Assembly: GCA_937976305.1 (NCBI GenBank) | Contig: CALJSB010000060.1 | Span: 1-64,000 of the forward strand | DNA from: an uncultured Acidimicrobiales bacterium | GTDB lineage: Bacteria > Actinomycetota > Acidimicrobiia > Acidimicrobiales > SZUA-35 | Reading direction: 5' to 3' | DNA: 64,000 bases | In this document: positions 1-6,310 of the stretch, one piece after another | Position numbering within the stretch: the first letter of the stretch is position 1 | Layout of the letters: the number at the start of each line of letters is the position of its first letter | Made by a program: the position numbers and the translations under genes | The notes under the pieces: generated by a model | Database searches by the model: none | What the model was told of the DNA's origin: nothing | What the model saw: only the letters and a program-made list of their open reading frames with translations

Positions 1-148
1 GGCAGCAGAGGAAGCTCCAGCGGCCGAAGAACCTCCAGCAGAGGAACCGGCAGCAGAGGAAGCTCCAGCGACCGAAGAACCTCCAGCAGAGGAACCGGCA
101 GCAGAGGAAGCTCCAGCGACCGAGGAAGCTCCAGCCGACGAGGGCTGA
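1..148 (+). CDS. C-terminal end of an unidentified gene (Ala/Glu/Pro-rich tail)
   Basis: An open frame enters from the left edge (first full codon at base 2) and stops at TGA 146-148. Its 48 visible codons encode only Ala, Glu, Pro, Thr, Asp and Gly and are built from a 16-codon tandem repeat, so this is an acidic, probably disordered C-terminal tail. The folded part lies outside the window, and I cannot name a function. It runs in the same direction as the enoyl-CoA hydratase gene that follows, but that gene appears to have its own promoter. Confidence 0.75.
   Translation, partial: AAEEAPAAEEPPAEEPAAEEAPATEEPPAEEPAAEEAPATEEAPADEG
2..133 (+). repeat. 48-bp in-frame tandem repeat, about 2.75 copies
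   Basis: Copies start at bases 2, 50 and 98. Each is 16 codons (Ala-Ala-Glu-Glu-Ala-Pro-Ala-Ala/Thr-Glu-Glu-Pro-Pro-Ala-Glu-Glu-Pro). The first two copies differ at one codon (GCC against ACC), and the third breaks off after about 12 codons. The repeat probably extends to the left of the window. Confidence 0.9.
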
Positions 149-154
149 TCGGTT

Positions 155-182
155 TTGACCCAGCCGTCCGGTGCCCTAGCGT
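155..182 (+). promoter_or_regulatory. Promoter of the enoyl-CoA hydratase gene (leaderless type)
   Basis: A -35-like TTGACC (155-160) and a -10-like TAGCGT (177-182) are separated by 16 bp. The -10 ends 6 nt before the ATG at 189 and there is no Shine-Dalgarno motif, so the transcript probably begins at or next to the start codon. Confidence 0.6.
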
Positions 183-188
183 GCCGAC

Positions 189-962
189 ATGTCTGAAGAT
201 GCCGTTCTCTACGAGTCCGCCGACCACATCGGTCTGATCACACTGAATCGCCCCGACGCCCGCAATGCCGTCAATGGCGACGTTGCTTCAGGGGTCGAAG
301 CGGCCCTCGATCAGATCGAATCCGACGACGATGTCTGGCTTGCCATTATCACCGGCAACGGACCCTCGTTCTGTGCAGGCGCCGACCTGAAGGCCGTTGC
401 GTCCGGCAACGCCCGAGGACTATCGACAGAGCGCGGTGGGTTTGCTGGTCTGGTGAAGCGCGAACGAACCAAGCCTCTGATCGCCGCCTGCGACGGTCCT
501 GCCCTCGCTGGCGGCACCGAAATCGTGCTGGCGTGCGACATGGTTGTTGCTTCCACCGCTGCCAGGTTTGGCGTTCCTGAAGTCAAGCGATCCCTCACCG
601 CAGCCGCTGGCGGGCTGTTTCGGCTCGAGAAGGTTCTCCCCCGCAACGTCGCCACCGAGGCTGTCCTCACCGGCGACCCGATCAGCGCCGAAGACGCGGC
701 CCGGCACGGCATGGTCAACGTGTTATGTGAGCCAGGTCAGGCACTCGCTGCAGCTCGCGAGCTTGCGGCCCGCATCACCGTCAACGCTCCCCTGGCGGTC
801 CGTGAGAGCCTCGGCGTCATGTCAGCTGCACGCGGCAATGACGATTCGGTCGGGTTCGACTTGTCGAATGCTGCGATGGCCCGCCTGGCCAAAACCGAAG
901 ACTATGCAGAGGGACCGCTGGCCTTCATCGAAAAGCGAGCCCCGAATTGGCAGGGACGCTGA
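189..962 (+). CDS. Enoyl-CoA hydratase/isomerase (crotonase) family protein
   Basis: 257 aa, the usual length for a single-domain crotonase. The oxyanion-hole segment FCAGADLKAV (about 61-70) and the glycine-rich GPALAGGTEIVLACD segment (about 103-117) are intact. Glu131 (in GVPEVKRS) and Glu157 (in VATEAVLTGD) align with the two catalytic glutamates of enoyl-CoA hydratase, so hydration of a trans-2-enoyl-CoA is plausible. The acyl substrate cannot be read from the sequence, and other crotonase reactions remain possible. It is the only beta-oxidation-type gene here and is monocistronic. The ATG at 189 is supported by the family N-terminus and by the promoter 6 nt upstream. Confidence 0.93.
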   Translation: MSEDAVLYESADHIGLITLNRPDARNAVNGDVASGVEAALDQIESDDDVWLAIITGNGPSFCAGADLKAVASGNARGLSTERGGFAGLVKRERTKPLIAACDGPALAGGTEIVLACDMVVASTAARFGVPEVKRSLTAAAGGLFRLEKVLPRNVATEAVLTGDPISAEDAARHGMVNVLCEPGQALAAARELAARITVNAPLAVRESLGVMSAARGNDDSVGFDLSNAAMARLAKTEDYAEGPLAFIEKRAPNWQGR

Positions 963-989
963 GGCCCAGCTTGTTCAGAACCGGCTCGT

Positions 990-1454
990 TCAGAGCCGGT
1001 AGTGAACGGTCAACAGCCGGGCTTTCAGTCCAAAGCTCTCGAAGAAGTTCTTGGTCGACCGATCGCCCGGGAGCGCTTGTGAGTCGATCCCCGCGCAGCC
1101 GTGCTCGCCTGCCCACCCGATGATCTCATTCATCATCGCTTCGCCAACCGCCACGCTTCGAGCCTCGGCATCCACAACGAAGTGCTCGAGCTTGGCGATG
1201 GTTGAGTCGGGCAGCTGATGGAGACGGGCGTGGGCAACACCGAAGGCAACACCGTCAAACTCGCCGACGAGGACGATTGAGTCCTCGTCTTCAATGGAAG
1301 CGTTCAGGCGTTGCGACAGCGGAGGCAGTAGTGCCTCGTGATCGAGAAGCAGTTGGCCACCCCGATCATCGACGATCTTTGCGGCGTGTTGCTCAACGAT
1401 CTCGATGAGAGCAGGGACGTCACCAGCTGAAGCTGGGCGGGCCGACTCAAACAC
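990..1454 (-). CDS. GNAT-family N-acetyltransferase
   Basis: 154 aa, a single GNAT domain. The N-terminal strand-helix (SARPASAGDVPALIEIVEQH), the central strands ending in KLEHFVVDAEARSVAVGEAMM, and the later FFESFGLKARLLTVHYRL segment fit the acetyl-CoA-binding fold. The usual Q/RxxGxG/A loop is replaced by the divergent ARSVAVGEA. The acceptor is unknown. The start is GTG at 1454, 2 nt after the stop of the lysine-rich gene upstream, so the two are probably cotranscribed. It converges with the enoyl-CoA hydratase gene; the 27 bp between them show no clear terminator. Confidence 0.82.
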   Translation of the reverse strand: MFESARPASAGDVPALIEIVEQHAAKIVDDRGGQLLLDHEALLPPLSQRLNASIEDEDSIVLVGEFDGVAFGVAHARLHQLPDSTIAKLEHFVVDAEARSVAVGEAMMNEIIGWAGEHGCAGIDSQALPGDRSTKNFFESFGLKARLLTVHYRL

Positions 1455-1456
1455 GA

Positions 1457-2101
1457 TCAGTCAAGGCGGTCGAGCTTGGCCAAGATGGTCTTGCGCTTGC
1501 GCTTCGAGAGCTCGTGGGTGCGGATCCGCTTGCGCTGGTCGGCACTGAGATCATCGAGCAGCGGGACGATCTCACGGGCGGTGAGATCGTCGTACCGTGC
1601 GATCGGCAGACGGGTTGATGCAGACTTCTTGTTGGCCGAGCCCTTCGACCCGCTCTTCTTCTTCGCTGCCTTGCTCTTCGCCGTCTTCGGCTTCGAGGCT
1701 TTGTTCTTCGCCTTGGGGGCGGGGGCCTTCTTGGCTGGCTCGGGCTTCGGGGCCTTCGCCTCGTCAACCTCGATCACGTCGGCGGGTGTTGGCGGCGGGG
1801 GCGTGTCGGCGTCGGGGGCCAGCCCGAGGAGCGCACCGAACTCGGTGATTCCCTTGGCCAGCGTGCCTGCCGCCTCGAGCAGAGCACCATCGACAGACTT
1901 CTGGCCTTGTTTCGCCGCCATCTGACTCATGACCTTGGCCAACTGAACTTGGCTCTTGCCTCGCTTCACGAGCTGAGGCAGTACTTCGCCGTATTCGTAG
2001 ATCAAGCCGACGGGGGCGTAGACCAACAGATCGATCAGTTGATCCGCCTGGGACTTTTCAGACCCTGGGCCGTCGCTCTTTGCTCCCGAAGATGCAGCCA
2101 T
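1457..2101 (-). CDS. Hypothetical protein with Ala/Lys/Pro-rich linker and SAP-like C-terminal segment
   Basis: 214 aa if translated from ATG 2101, which leaves a 1-bp gap after the stop of the acidic gene upstream; an ATG at 2137 would force a 35-bp overlap. The N-terminal ~85 residues look helical (ADQLIDLLVYAPVGLIYEYG, then LPQLVKRGKSQVQLAKVMSQ). Residues ~95-150 are a basic, disordered AKKAPAPKAKNK-type linker. The last ~45 residues (YDDLTAREIVPLLDDLSADQ onward, ending KRKRKTILAKLDRLD) resemble a short helix-turn-helix/SAP-like module seen in actinobacterial proteins. The basic tract suggests nucleic-acid or acidic-partner binding, but no function is established. Confidence 0.8.
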   Translation of the reverse strand: MAASSGAKSDGPGSEKSQADQLIDLLVYAPVGLIYEYGEVLPQLVKRGKSQVQLAKVMSQMAAKQGQKSVDGALLEAAGTLAKGITEFGALLGLAPDADTPPPPTPADVIEVDEAKAPKPEPAKKAPAPKAKNKASKPKTAKSKAAKKKSGSKGSANKKSASTRLPIARYDDLTAREIVPLLDDLSADQRKRIRTHELSKRKRKTILAKLDRLD

Positions 2102-2102
2102 G

Positions 2103-2582
2103 TCAGTTGTCGAGTGGCACGTGGGTTTCGACACCATCGCCCATTGGGCACGGCACGTCAGCCTGGGTTTGGCTCACGACAAGAAAGCAGCTTGCGCACA
2201 CGAACTCGTTCTTTTGCTTCGCAGCGACCTTGCTCGGCGCAGGCGCATTTGGATCGACCTCGTCCTCGTCCTCGTCGTCGTCAGCCGTTGCCATACGAAC
2301 CTTGAGCATCTCGTCAAGGTCGGCTTCGACGTCGTCAGGATCGGCCTCGTCGTCATCGTCTTCGTCGTCGTCGACCTTGCGAGCCTTCGGGCGTGGCTCG
2401 TCGTCATCGTCTTCGTCGTCGTCATCGACCACGACAACTTCGGCTTCGTCATCATCAGCGACGAAGTCAGTATCGAGGTCGGCGTCGAGATCGATCTCGT
2501 CGGCATCGAGATCAGGATCGATCTCCTCTTCGTCGAGGTCTTCTTCGGTTTCTTCAGTTTCTTCGACGTCGTCGTCAGTCAT
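2103..2582 (-). CDS. DUF4193-like acidic protein with C-terminal zinc-ribbon-like segment
   Basis: 159 aa from ATG 2582. Residues ~2-85 are extremely Asp/Glu-rich. The C-terminal part (ADLDEMLKVRM, then NEFVCASCFLVVSQTQ) matches the actinobacterial DUF4193 pattern, in which a CxxC followed by a hydrophobic turn forms half of a small metal-binding knuckle; a third Cys follows in VPCPMGD but no clean second CxxC is visible. It is the first gene of a minus-strand unit leading into the lysine-rich protein. Its acidic tract and its neighbour's basic tract are a striking pair. The longer frame to 2630 has no family support for its extra residues. Confidence 0.8.
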   Translation of the reverse strand: MTDDDVEETEETEEDLDEEEIDPDLDADEIDLDADLDTDFVADDDEAEVVVVDDDDEDDDDEPRPKARKVDDDEDDDDEADPDDVEADLDEMLKVRMATADDDEDEDEVDPNAPAPSKVAAKQKNEFVCASCFLVVSQTQADVPCPMGDGVETHVPLDN

Positions 2583-2738
2583 AGCGTCATGCCTCTCGAC
2601 GGCAGGGCCACCCGCTTGTCGGGCACCCACGCACTGCCGGGGAATTTGGTGATTTGGGGATCGAGCCGGACTCTACACACTCGTTGGCCGACATGGTGTT
2701 ACCCAACCCCACAAACTCCCCAACCGTTCCAACCGAGA

Positions 2739-3926
2739 TCAAGAACCTGCGGGAACAAAGAGTTTGCGGTGCGCTTTGACACTTGCGACGTAGCCGTCCG
2801 TTGCGTCGGCCCACTCATCCCGAATCGTGGCGCCTGGCCCTTGGAAGTAGCCGGCGAGCGCGAGATCAGTCGTCCCGAGATAGTCCTCCAACCAACGCAG
2901 ATAGCGAGCGCTCATCTGGATGTTCTGGTGTGGGTTCCTGGCGTTGAGACTCTTGTCACCAATCACGTCTTTCACGAGCCACTTCTCGGTTTCGGGCATG
3001 ATCTGTCCGATGCCGAAGGCACCGGCTGATGAAACGGCGTCGGCTCGCCAGTTCGACTCTTGCCAGGCAACGGCCATCACGAGTTGGACGGGGAGGTTGT
3101 TTTCTTTCGCCCACTTCTCGAACGTTGGTACGAGTGCTCGACGAGCGGGGTCTCGCAGGATCGACGGTGGCATGTTCGGATAGGCCGCCTCGACGGCTGC
3201 TGCGCTTGGTGCATTCGATGTGTCGACCTTGGTGGAGACCGGCTTTGACTGTCCTGCTGAGTTGGACTGGGCTGCCGGTTTCGACTCGGCGGCTGCCGGC
3301 TTGTTGACGATCCAATTCGGCAGCAGCAACACATCGCCGGCGGCGAGCTGGTTTCCGGTGCCGAGGGCATTGAGCTGAATGAGCCGGGACTTGCTCATGT
3401 TGTACGAACGGGCGATCGACGTGATCGTCTCACCGGCCACAACGGTGTGCATCGCTCGGCCATCAGCATCGCGAGCAAGTTGGTGCACGGGCTTCGTGTT
3501 GGCCGGCTGCGGCTGCGTTTGTGCCGCTGCGATCTGCTCGCTCGACGCCGGACTCGTCATCAAGACCTGGCCGACCACAATGCGGTTCGGGTTGTTGATG
3601 CCGTTGTACTCGGCGAGCTCGACAAAGTGAATGCCGAGCTCCTGGCTGATGCTGAAGAGCGTGTCGCCCGACCGCACCGTGTAGGTGGACGAGGGAACCT
3701 CGAGAACCTGGCCAGAACGGACCCGATCAGGATTCGTGAGGCCGTTGGCCCCCATCAGCTCTTGGGTAGACACGCCATGATCCCTCGCGATCTCCGAAAG
3801 GGTCTCGCCGGGCTTGACCTCGTAGGTCTCAGCTCCGGCAACGTATGGGGTGAGGCCAAGGGCGCTCACCACGATCGTTCCGGTCGCAACCGTACGGGTG
3901 ACTGATGTGAACCATGTACTCGCCAT
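2739..3926 (-). CDS. Secreted LysM-repeat lytic transglycosylase
   Basis: 395 aa. A signal peptide is visible (about 1-32, hydrophobic core TGTIVVSALGLTPYVAGA). Three LysM peptidoglycan-binding modules follow at about 34-77, 81-124 and 159-203, then a Ser/Ala/Lys-rich linker (about 208-245) and a transglycosylase SLT domain from about 266 to the end. Glu290 in AVAWQESNW is the expected catalytic acid, and the AGAFGIGQIMP motif supports the family. The protein should act outside the membrane, cleaving glycan strands during wall remodelling. It has no operon partner; a hairpin at 3978-3997 separates it from the ThyX-like gene upstream. Confidence 0.92.
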   Translation of the reverse strand: MASTWFTSVTRTVATGTIVVSALGLTPYVAGAETYEVKPGETLSEIARDHGVSTQELMGANGLTNPDRVRSGQVLEVPSSTYTVRSGDTLFSISQELGIHFVELAEYNGINNPNRIVVGQVLMTSPASSEQIAAAQTQPQPANTKPVHQLARDADGRAMHTVVAGETITSIARSYNMSKSRLIQLNALGTGNQLAAGDVLLLPNWIVNKPAAAESKPAAQSNSAGQSKPVSTKVDTSNAPSAAAVEAAYPNMPPSILRDPARRALVPTFEKWAKENNLPVQLVMAVAWQESNWRADAVSSAGAFGIGQIMPETEKWLVKDVIGDKSLNARNPHQNIQMSARYLRWLEDYLGTTDLALAGYFQGPGATIRDEWADATDGYVASVKAHRKLFVPAGS

Positions 3927-3977
3927 GCATGCCTATCGGCCCGGCGACGGTCAACGTGAGTCTTTTGAACTAGATCC

Positions 3978-3997
3978 CGTAGGCCTTCTGGCCTACG
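3978..3997 (-). terminator. Hairpin downstream of the ThyX-like gene
   Basis: A perfect 8-bp stem, CGTAGGCC/GGCCTACG, with a 4-nt loop lies just beyond the stop of the ThyX-like gene and 51 nt upstream of the LysM gene start. No U-tract follows in either direction, so it is a terminator candidate of the high-GC type without T-run. Confidence 0.5.
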
Positions 3998-4005
3998 CGA
4001 GCCTT

Positions 4006-5619
4006 TCAACTGCCGAGATCGGCCCGTTTTGCTTCTGACCGGCGCTCCGCTTCGAGGCGCTCGAGGTCGGTTTCGGTCGAGTGGTTGACGAACGACATCA
4101 TCTCGGCGAGCGCCTTGTGACCTGCTTGGTCGGCGATGGCCGTGTGCATCTGCTGTGCCACTGATCGATAGGCAGGGTGGCCTTGCGGCGTGCTCCGTAG
4201 CTCGAGCATGTGCATGGCGGCCCGGGCGTTGATGTTGAAGTTGAAGCGAACTCGGTAGGCCAACGAGACGGCGTAGGACGCTTGGGGTCCGAACGGCGGC
4301 TCGAGGACGTCGTGCAACGCCGCCGACCGCTCCATCGCTGCGTCGAACTCATCGGTGTACCCAGCCTCGTCGATGAGTTCCGGACGGGTGTAGCCGTGCA
4401 CGGGGGTGAGCTGCTGCCAGACCACGGTGAGCAAGCGGTGTCGTTGCAAGTCGCGGAAGGCGCCGTAGTCAGCCAGCACATCGAATCGGTAGAAGGGACG
4501 TTCGATGGCTCGCCCCGGACGATGGCGCCGGTTGCGTCGATCACCGGTATAGGCCTTGATGACCCGAAGGCGATCCTCGACCGACATGACCCGAACCTGG
4601 TCTTCAATCACGCGCTCGGAGAGGTGGGAGTGCGGATACAGCATCGAGGCAACAACCTTCACCTCGGCATCCGGGTCGAAGTCGACGAGGTCAACTCTGG
4701 CGTCTCGTTCTGGCGGGATGGAGTCGTCGAGAAGATCTTCAGCGAGATCTTCCATCGCAGCATTCGAGTCGGCGAGATAGTCGCTCCACTCGCCACCACG
4801 CTCGGGGAGATCAACGCGACGCACAAACGACGGGATCACCTTGCGAAGCTCGGTGAGAATCATGTCGGCGTATTGGCGAGCTTCGGGAAGCGGATGCGAA
4901 CGCATACGGATCAGCATCTGCTCATAGGCCTGCCCTGTGCCGTACATGCCGACGTTTGACTGGGCTGCGGCGGGAAGAATGCCACGCACCGAGTCGAGGG
5001 CTTTGGCTTTCACGGCCATGCGATAGACGAAGTCAGAATCGCCAGGCGACTTGGGCGTCACCTTCTTCACATGCTCTTGCATCAGCGGTGCAAGGTGGGC
5101 GTAGGAATCGAAGAGACGATCGAGATCACCGACGTAGCGGGTTCCGAGCTCTGACGAGAGAATCTCAGGATCGCGGTAGTAGATGTAGCGGCCGCCGATG
5201 CGAGTGTCGTAGGAGATGTACCGGGTCGATTGTTCGAGATAGCTGGCGAGCCGTCCCCACTCGAGCACCTTGGTGAGCAAGTTCGAGGCCTGCTCGCACG
5301 CCAAGTGAACGCCGCCAAGCTGGGCGACCGAGTCGTCGCCGTACTCGACAAACACTTTCTCGTAGAGATCCTCGGCTCGCTCGAGGCCGATGGTGGCATC
5401 GATGGTGGCGTCACCCTCAATATCGAGTTCACCGACGAACTCATCGAGGAACAGCCGCCTCAGACTCTTGGAGCTTCGTGAGTATCGGGCAAACAGCGCG
5501 CCCTTGACGACCTCAGGCAGGTTGACGAGGGCGAAGACTGGTTGGTCCAAGTTCGTGAAGTAACGACGAAGAACATCGACTTCTGCGCCGGTGAATTCTT
5601 CGACGACGTATGCGGTCAC
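4006..5619 (-). CDS. Double-domain FAD-dependent thymidylate synthase (ThyX)-like protein
   Basis: 537 aa from GTG 5619, about twice the length of ordinary ThyX. The start is chosen because family homology begins at TAYVVEEFTGAEVDVL and a TACCCT -10 lies 8 nt upstream. Both halves look like ThyX domains (methylation of dUMP with methylene-tetrahydrofolate and FAD). The N-terminal half keeps the S-x-R-Y part of the signature (SYLEQSTRY, about 126-134) but has WGR in place of RHR; the C-terminal half keeps RHR (393-395) but loses S-x-R-Y. Later segments (VRGILPAAAQSNVGMYGTG and NFNINARAAMHMLELRS) match the substrate-binding region twice. Whether it makes dTMP is uncertain; related actinobacterial proteins are annotated by similarity only, as far as I recall. 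Confidence 0.8.
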   Translation of the reverse strand: MTAYVVEEFTGAEVDVLRRYFTNLDQPVFALVNLPEVVKGALFARYSRSSKSLRRLFLDEFVGELDIEGDATIDATIGLERAEDLYEKVFVEYGDDSVAQLGGVHLACEQASNLLTKVLEWGRLASYLEQSTRYISYDTRIGGRYIYYRDPEILSSELGTRYVGDLDRLFDSYAHLAPLMQEHVKKVTPKSPGDSDFVYRMAVKAKALDSVRGILPAAAQSNVGMYGTGQAYEQMLIRMRSHPLPEARQYADMILTELRKVIPSFVRRVDLPERGGEWSDYLADSNAAMEDLAEDLLDDSIPPERDARVDLVDFDPDAEVKVVASMLYPHSHLSERVIEDQVRVMSVEDRLRVIKAYTGDRRNRRHRPGRAIERPFYRFDVLADYGAFRDLQRHRLLTVVWQQLTPVHGYTRPELIDEAGYTDEFDAAMERSAALHDVLEPPFGPQASYAVSLAYRVRFNFNINARAAMHMLELRSTPQGHPAYRSVAQQMHTAIADQAGHKALAEMMSFVNHSTETDLERLEAERRSEAKRADLGS

Positions 5620-5627
5620 GGTGACAG

Positions 5628-5633
5628 AGGGTA
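5628..5633 (-). promoter_or_regulatory. -10 element of the ThyX-like gene
   Basis: TACCCT on the minus strand ends 8 nt before the GTG start at 5619. No Shine-Dalgarno is present, so a leaderless transcript is likely; this also fixes the start. Confidence 0.5.
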
Positions 5634-5683
5634 TTCGCCCGACCACGCTGATCGGCGCATGCCTCGAACACGGTCGTTCACCC

Positions 5684-6310
5684 TCATGGCAGCACGAGCG
5701 TGAACACGTCTGGTACAACCTCGACGGAGATCCGTCGGGCCTTCGGGCGAGCGACCCCGTCGAGAAACACCGGTGTGCTTTGACCGAGGTCGTGGCTCCA
5801 TGTTTGGCGACGCGACGTGGTGAGCGCAGGGTGGGGCAGATGGTTGCCGAGCTTGGCTCGACGACCAGCCTCGACTCGTTGGCGCAGCGGCAGTGAGCCG
5901 GCGGTCGTGTCGATGAGCCCATCGTTCGGGTGAGCCCTCGGTCCGAGGTACCACTCCCCCAGCCATCCAGCATTCATGGCCACCGCGGCGTTGCCCTGCC
6001 ACCAGCGTCGATGAGCGACGAGGTGGGCAACGAACGGTTTCGCTTCGCCGTCATCGCACCGGGCCACGCACAGGTCCATCGGCAGCAAGAGAGCGTCGGC
6101 GCCGACCTCGATCGACGAATCGTTCGAGCCACCCTGAGTACCGCCAACGGTTCGCAGCAGATCCCCAGTGCGAACACTCACGAACGCCGAGCCCCCACGT
6201 TGTGTGGCTGCCCACACAGCATCGGCGACCGCGGCGTCGTCAGCACAGCTGACGACACCCGCTGGAACAGGCCCACGGTGGCCCCATGGCTCACCCTTGC
6301 TGATCGGCAT
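5684..6310 (-). CDS. Diacylglycerol/lipid kinase-like protein lacking the GGDGT motif
   Basis: 208 aa from ATG 6310, overlapping the 3' end of helY by 20 bp, so it is translated from the same message. The C-terminal two thirds resemble the beta-sandwich domain of YegS/DAGK-type lipid kinases: AHLVAHRRWWQGNAAVAMNA, WLGEWYLGPRAHPNDGLID and STPVFLDGVA. The upstream GDLLRTVGG segment corresponds to the family GTGNDFART motif, but where the nucleotide-binding GGDGT should lie the sequence reads VVSCADDAAV. With this motif gone and the N-terminus short, kinase activity is doubtful; lipid binding or regulation is possible. Confidence 0.72.
   Translation of the reverse strand: MPISKGEPWGHRGPVPAGVVSCADDAAVADAVWAATQRGGSAFVSVRTGDLLRTVGGTQGGSNDSSIEVGADALLLPMDLCVARCDDGEAKPFVAHLVAHRRWWQGNAAVAMNAGWLGEWYLGPRAHPNDGLIDTTAGSLPLRQRVEAGRRAKLGNHLPHPALTTSRRQTWSHDLGQSTPVFLDGVARPKARRISVEVVPDVFTLVLP

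Noticed and set aside
2100-3029. 309-aa plus-strand frame opposite the DUF4193-like and LysM genes
   Set aside because: Its Val/Asp-rich sequence is the reverse-strand image of the acidic tract; the minus-strand genes have recognisable domains.
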